DNA from: Aureimonas sp. SK2
GTDB lineage: Bacteria; Pseudomonadota; Alphaproteobacteria; Rhizobiales; Rhizobiaceae
DNA length: 64,000 nucleotides
NCBI RefSeq assembly: GCF_029813115.1
Contig: NZ_JAPZDS010000012.1
Location: 79,152 to 143,151 of the forward strand
Direction of reading: 5' to 3'
Shown here: positions 62,772 through 64,000 of the stretch, in pieces
How the letters are laid out: each line of letters starts with the position of its first letter
How positions within the stretch are numbered: position 1 is the first letter of the stretch
The notes under the pieces: model-generated
What the model was told of the DNA's origin: nothing
The model's database searches: none
What the model saw: the letters and a program-made list of their open reading frames with translations, nothing else
Position numbers and translations under genes: made by a program

Positions 62772-64000
62772 CTATCGACGTGGCTCCCATACTGTCGTCG
62801 GCCACGACAATTCCACGACGTCGCCGATACCAAGGGCGATGGCGCAAACCTCCTCGTTGTTCGCCCCGAGATCGTATGCAAGGTACTCGGGCCGAACGAT
62901 CCCCACCGTTCTCGGCTCCGGCTCCTTATCCAATCCGGTAGCGTTGTTTGACGCTGCCCGTTTCGGCATGATTTCGCGTGTTCCAACGAACGAAACGGCC
63001 AACTCGTCGGCATCGGGACCGATCTGGGCCTGGCCGATGATCTTCGTGGCGAAGCGTCCAAGGAACTCCTTCGCTCCATCGACTCCGTAGGTTCGCCGCA
63101 ACTGCGTCATGTCCTGCAGGGCAGCAACCACCGAGACACCTTTGTTGCGTCCGATATCAAGGATTTCCTGCAGGCGAGGCAGCGGGCCGAGCTGGTGGAT
63201 CTCGTCGAGCACGAAGCGGATGCGCATCGACTTGTCGGGGTTGAAGCTCTCGTCGCAGGCATGCGACGCCAAAAGATCGACGATCGATCCAATCCAGAGC
63301 GCGCTGAGCGCGGGGTTGGCGGCCGACCGCTGCAACACGACGATAGCGGGCTGGCCTTGCTTATTGCCTTCAATCCAGTCGAGAAACGAGAACCGCCGTT
63401 CCGGCGGGGCGGCGCCCCAGGCACGAGCCAACGGATCCAGAAGCTGCATGACGTGAGCCCGAACCGACAAGATGAAGCTCGCGCTCGTGCGGTTGAGGTT
63501 ACCGTCCGCGTCGACCAGAACCAGGGCCGCAGCGGGCGGATAGACCCGCGCGAACCCCTCCTTCCAGGCAACCGGATCGCCGAGCAGCGTGTTCAAAAGG
63601 TCGGCGAAACTCCAGCTTGGACCGCATGTCGCGCGGGTTTGGGCGATGCACCCCGTCAGGATCGTTACGCCGCCCTTGTCGAAGACGCGGTTGTCGCCCT
63701 GCGTCGTGCCGTCCGACGCGACGAGACGCGTCGCAAGCGCGATGGCGGACGTCATGGATCGGACGTCTCGCCCCGGCACCCATGCATAGCCCCCTTTCTT
63801 TGTTGGGTGGAACGCTGCGATGGCGTCGTCCGCGACCGGCATGCCCCGCAGGATCTCTCCGGTGGTGTCATGAACAAGCAGGCGTTCGCGCGGATTCTCG
63901 CGCAAACGTCCAATGATCTCGTTCAGCCAGAACAGGATAATGCGGGTCTTTCCGCTGTTCGGCGCCCCGACCAGCAGAAGGTTGCGCAACTCCCGCATCC
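62772..64000 (-). CDS. Type IV coupling protein, TraD/TraG-like (partial)
   Basis: An incomplete gene that runs off the window; at least 408 residues are present. Walker A is LLVGAPNSGKTRIILFW, Walker B IRFVLDEIHQLG, and the AALQDMTQLRRTYG segment is the motif of TraD/VirD4-type ATPases. These hexamers bring the relaxosome to the secretion channel. Any N-terminal membrane part would lie beyond 64000. The gap to the relaxase is about 150 bases. Confidence 0.85.
   Translation of the reverse strand, partial: MRELRNLLLVGAPNSGKTRIILFWLNEIIGRLRENPRERLLVHDTTGEILRGMPVADDAIAAFHPTKKGGYAWVPGRDVRSMTSAIALATRLVASDGTTQGDNRVFDKGGVTILTGCIAQTRATCGPSWSFADLLNTLLGDPVAWKEGFARVYPPAAALVLVDADGNLNRTSASFILSVRAHVMQLLDPLARAWGAAPPERRFSFLDWIEGNKQGQPAIVVLQRSAANPALSALWIGSIVDLLASHACDESFNPDKSMRIRFVLDEIHQLGPLPRLQEILDIGRNKGVSVVAALQDMTQLRRTYGVDGAKEFLGRFATKIIGQAQIGPDADELAVSFVGTREIMPKRAASNNATGLDKEPEPRTVGIVRPEYLAYDLGANNEEVCAIALGIGDVVELSWPTTVWEPRR

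Larger units (their letters stand above)
57853..64000 (-). mobile_element. Integrative conjugative/mobilizable element, tRNA-proximal end
   Basis: From the tRNA-Arg 3' end to the window edge all genes run toward the tRNA: coupling protein, MobF relaxase, a small unknown protein and a serine recombinase. The base composition looks less GC-rich than the core. No cargo or type IV secretion genes are seen yet; they would lie beyond 64 kb. Confidence 0.85.

Noticed and set aside
57883..64000. CRISPR array or defence system inside the element
   Set aside because: No regularly spaced repeats and no nuclease, toxin-antitoxin or restriction genes are visible in the part present.

Overview
The window looks like a high-GC alphaproteobacterial chromosome of the order Hyphomicrobiales (Rhizobiales). 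The basis is the ChvG/ChvI-HprK-EIIA-HPr cluster, a DivL-type kinase with tyrosine in the H-box, AddAB instead of RecBCD, an AccD with a degenerate zinc ribbon, a TsaE-phosphotransferase fusion, and DUF1150, DUF2852, DUF2948 and UPF0262 proteins. I cannot name a genus; an Aurantimonadaceae-like organism is only a guess.

Layout. 1-1.5 kb: lapA (edge), ihfB and sppA on the minus strand. 1.7-6.9 kb: the plus-strand LPS-export and nitrogen-PTS block lptC-lptA-lptB-rpoN-hpf-ptsN. 6.9-11.3 kb: minus-strand stress and metabolic genes (DUF1150, hsp20 with a possible RNA thermometer, msrB, a fasciclin protein, arfB, pckA). 11.5-16.2 kb: a flavin-fold stress protein, then chvI-chvG-hprK-EIIA(Man)-HPr, a signalling module that senses envelope and carbon state. 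16.3-22.8 kb: ahcY, divL, the tsaE/amgK-like fusion and murU, the last three with overlapping stops and starts. 23-30.2 kb: addB-addA-trxA. 30.3-35.7 kb (minus): trpF-trpB-cutA-trpA-accD-folC, with cutA lying between the two tryptophan synthase subunits. 35.8-43.3 kb (minus): DUF45 metalloprotease, DUF2852, phaZ, GNAT, DUF1330, pyrF and polA.

43.3-43.8 kb holds no protein gene. It contains a run of three stem-loops, each with a C-rich loop that could pair with a Shine-Dalgarno sequence; the last is a terminator. This is probably a small regulatory RNA. 43.8-48.1 kb (plus): M20 dipeptidase, DUF2948, hisD, UPF0262 and a low-molecular-weight phosphatase. 48.1-52.2 kb: an emrAB-type efflux pump divergent from a TetR regulator around a perfect 23-bp palindrome, then a Nudix hydrolase. 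52.2-55.9 kb (minus): rpmH-rnpA-yidC, a CatB-like acetyltransferase and engB. 56.2-57.7 kb: an orphan sensor histidine kinase.

From 57.8 kb the sequence changes character. A complete tRNA-Arg(ACG) is followed at once by a large serine recombinase whose C-terminus is read from the antisense strand of the tRNA. Behind it lie a small unknown protein, a MobF-type relaxase/helicase and the start of a TraD/TraG-like coupling protein that leaves the window. This is the tRNA-proximal end of an integrative conjugative or mobilizable element; its other end and any cargo are outside the window. The core genes are mostly compact and syntenic, so most unusual observations concern regulatory DNA and RNA between genes, and this element.
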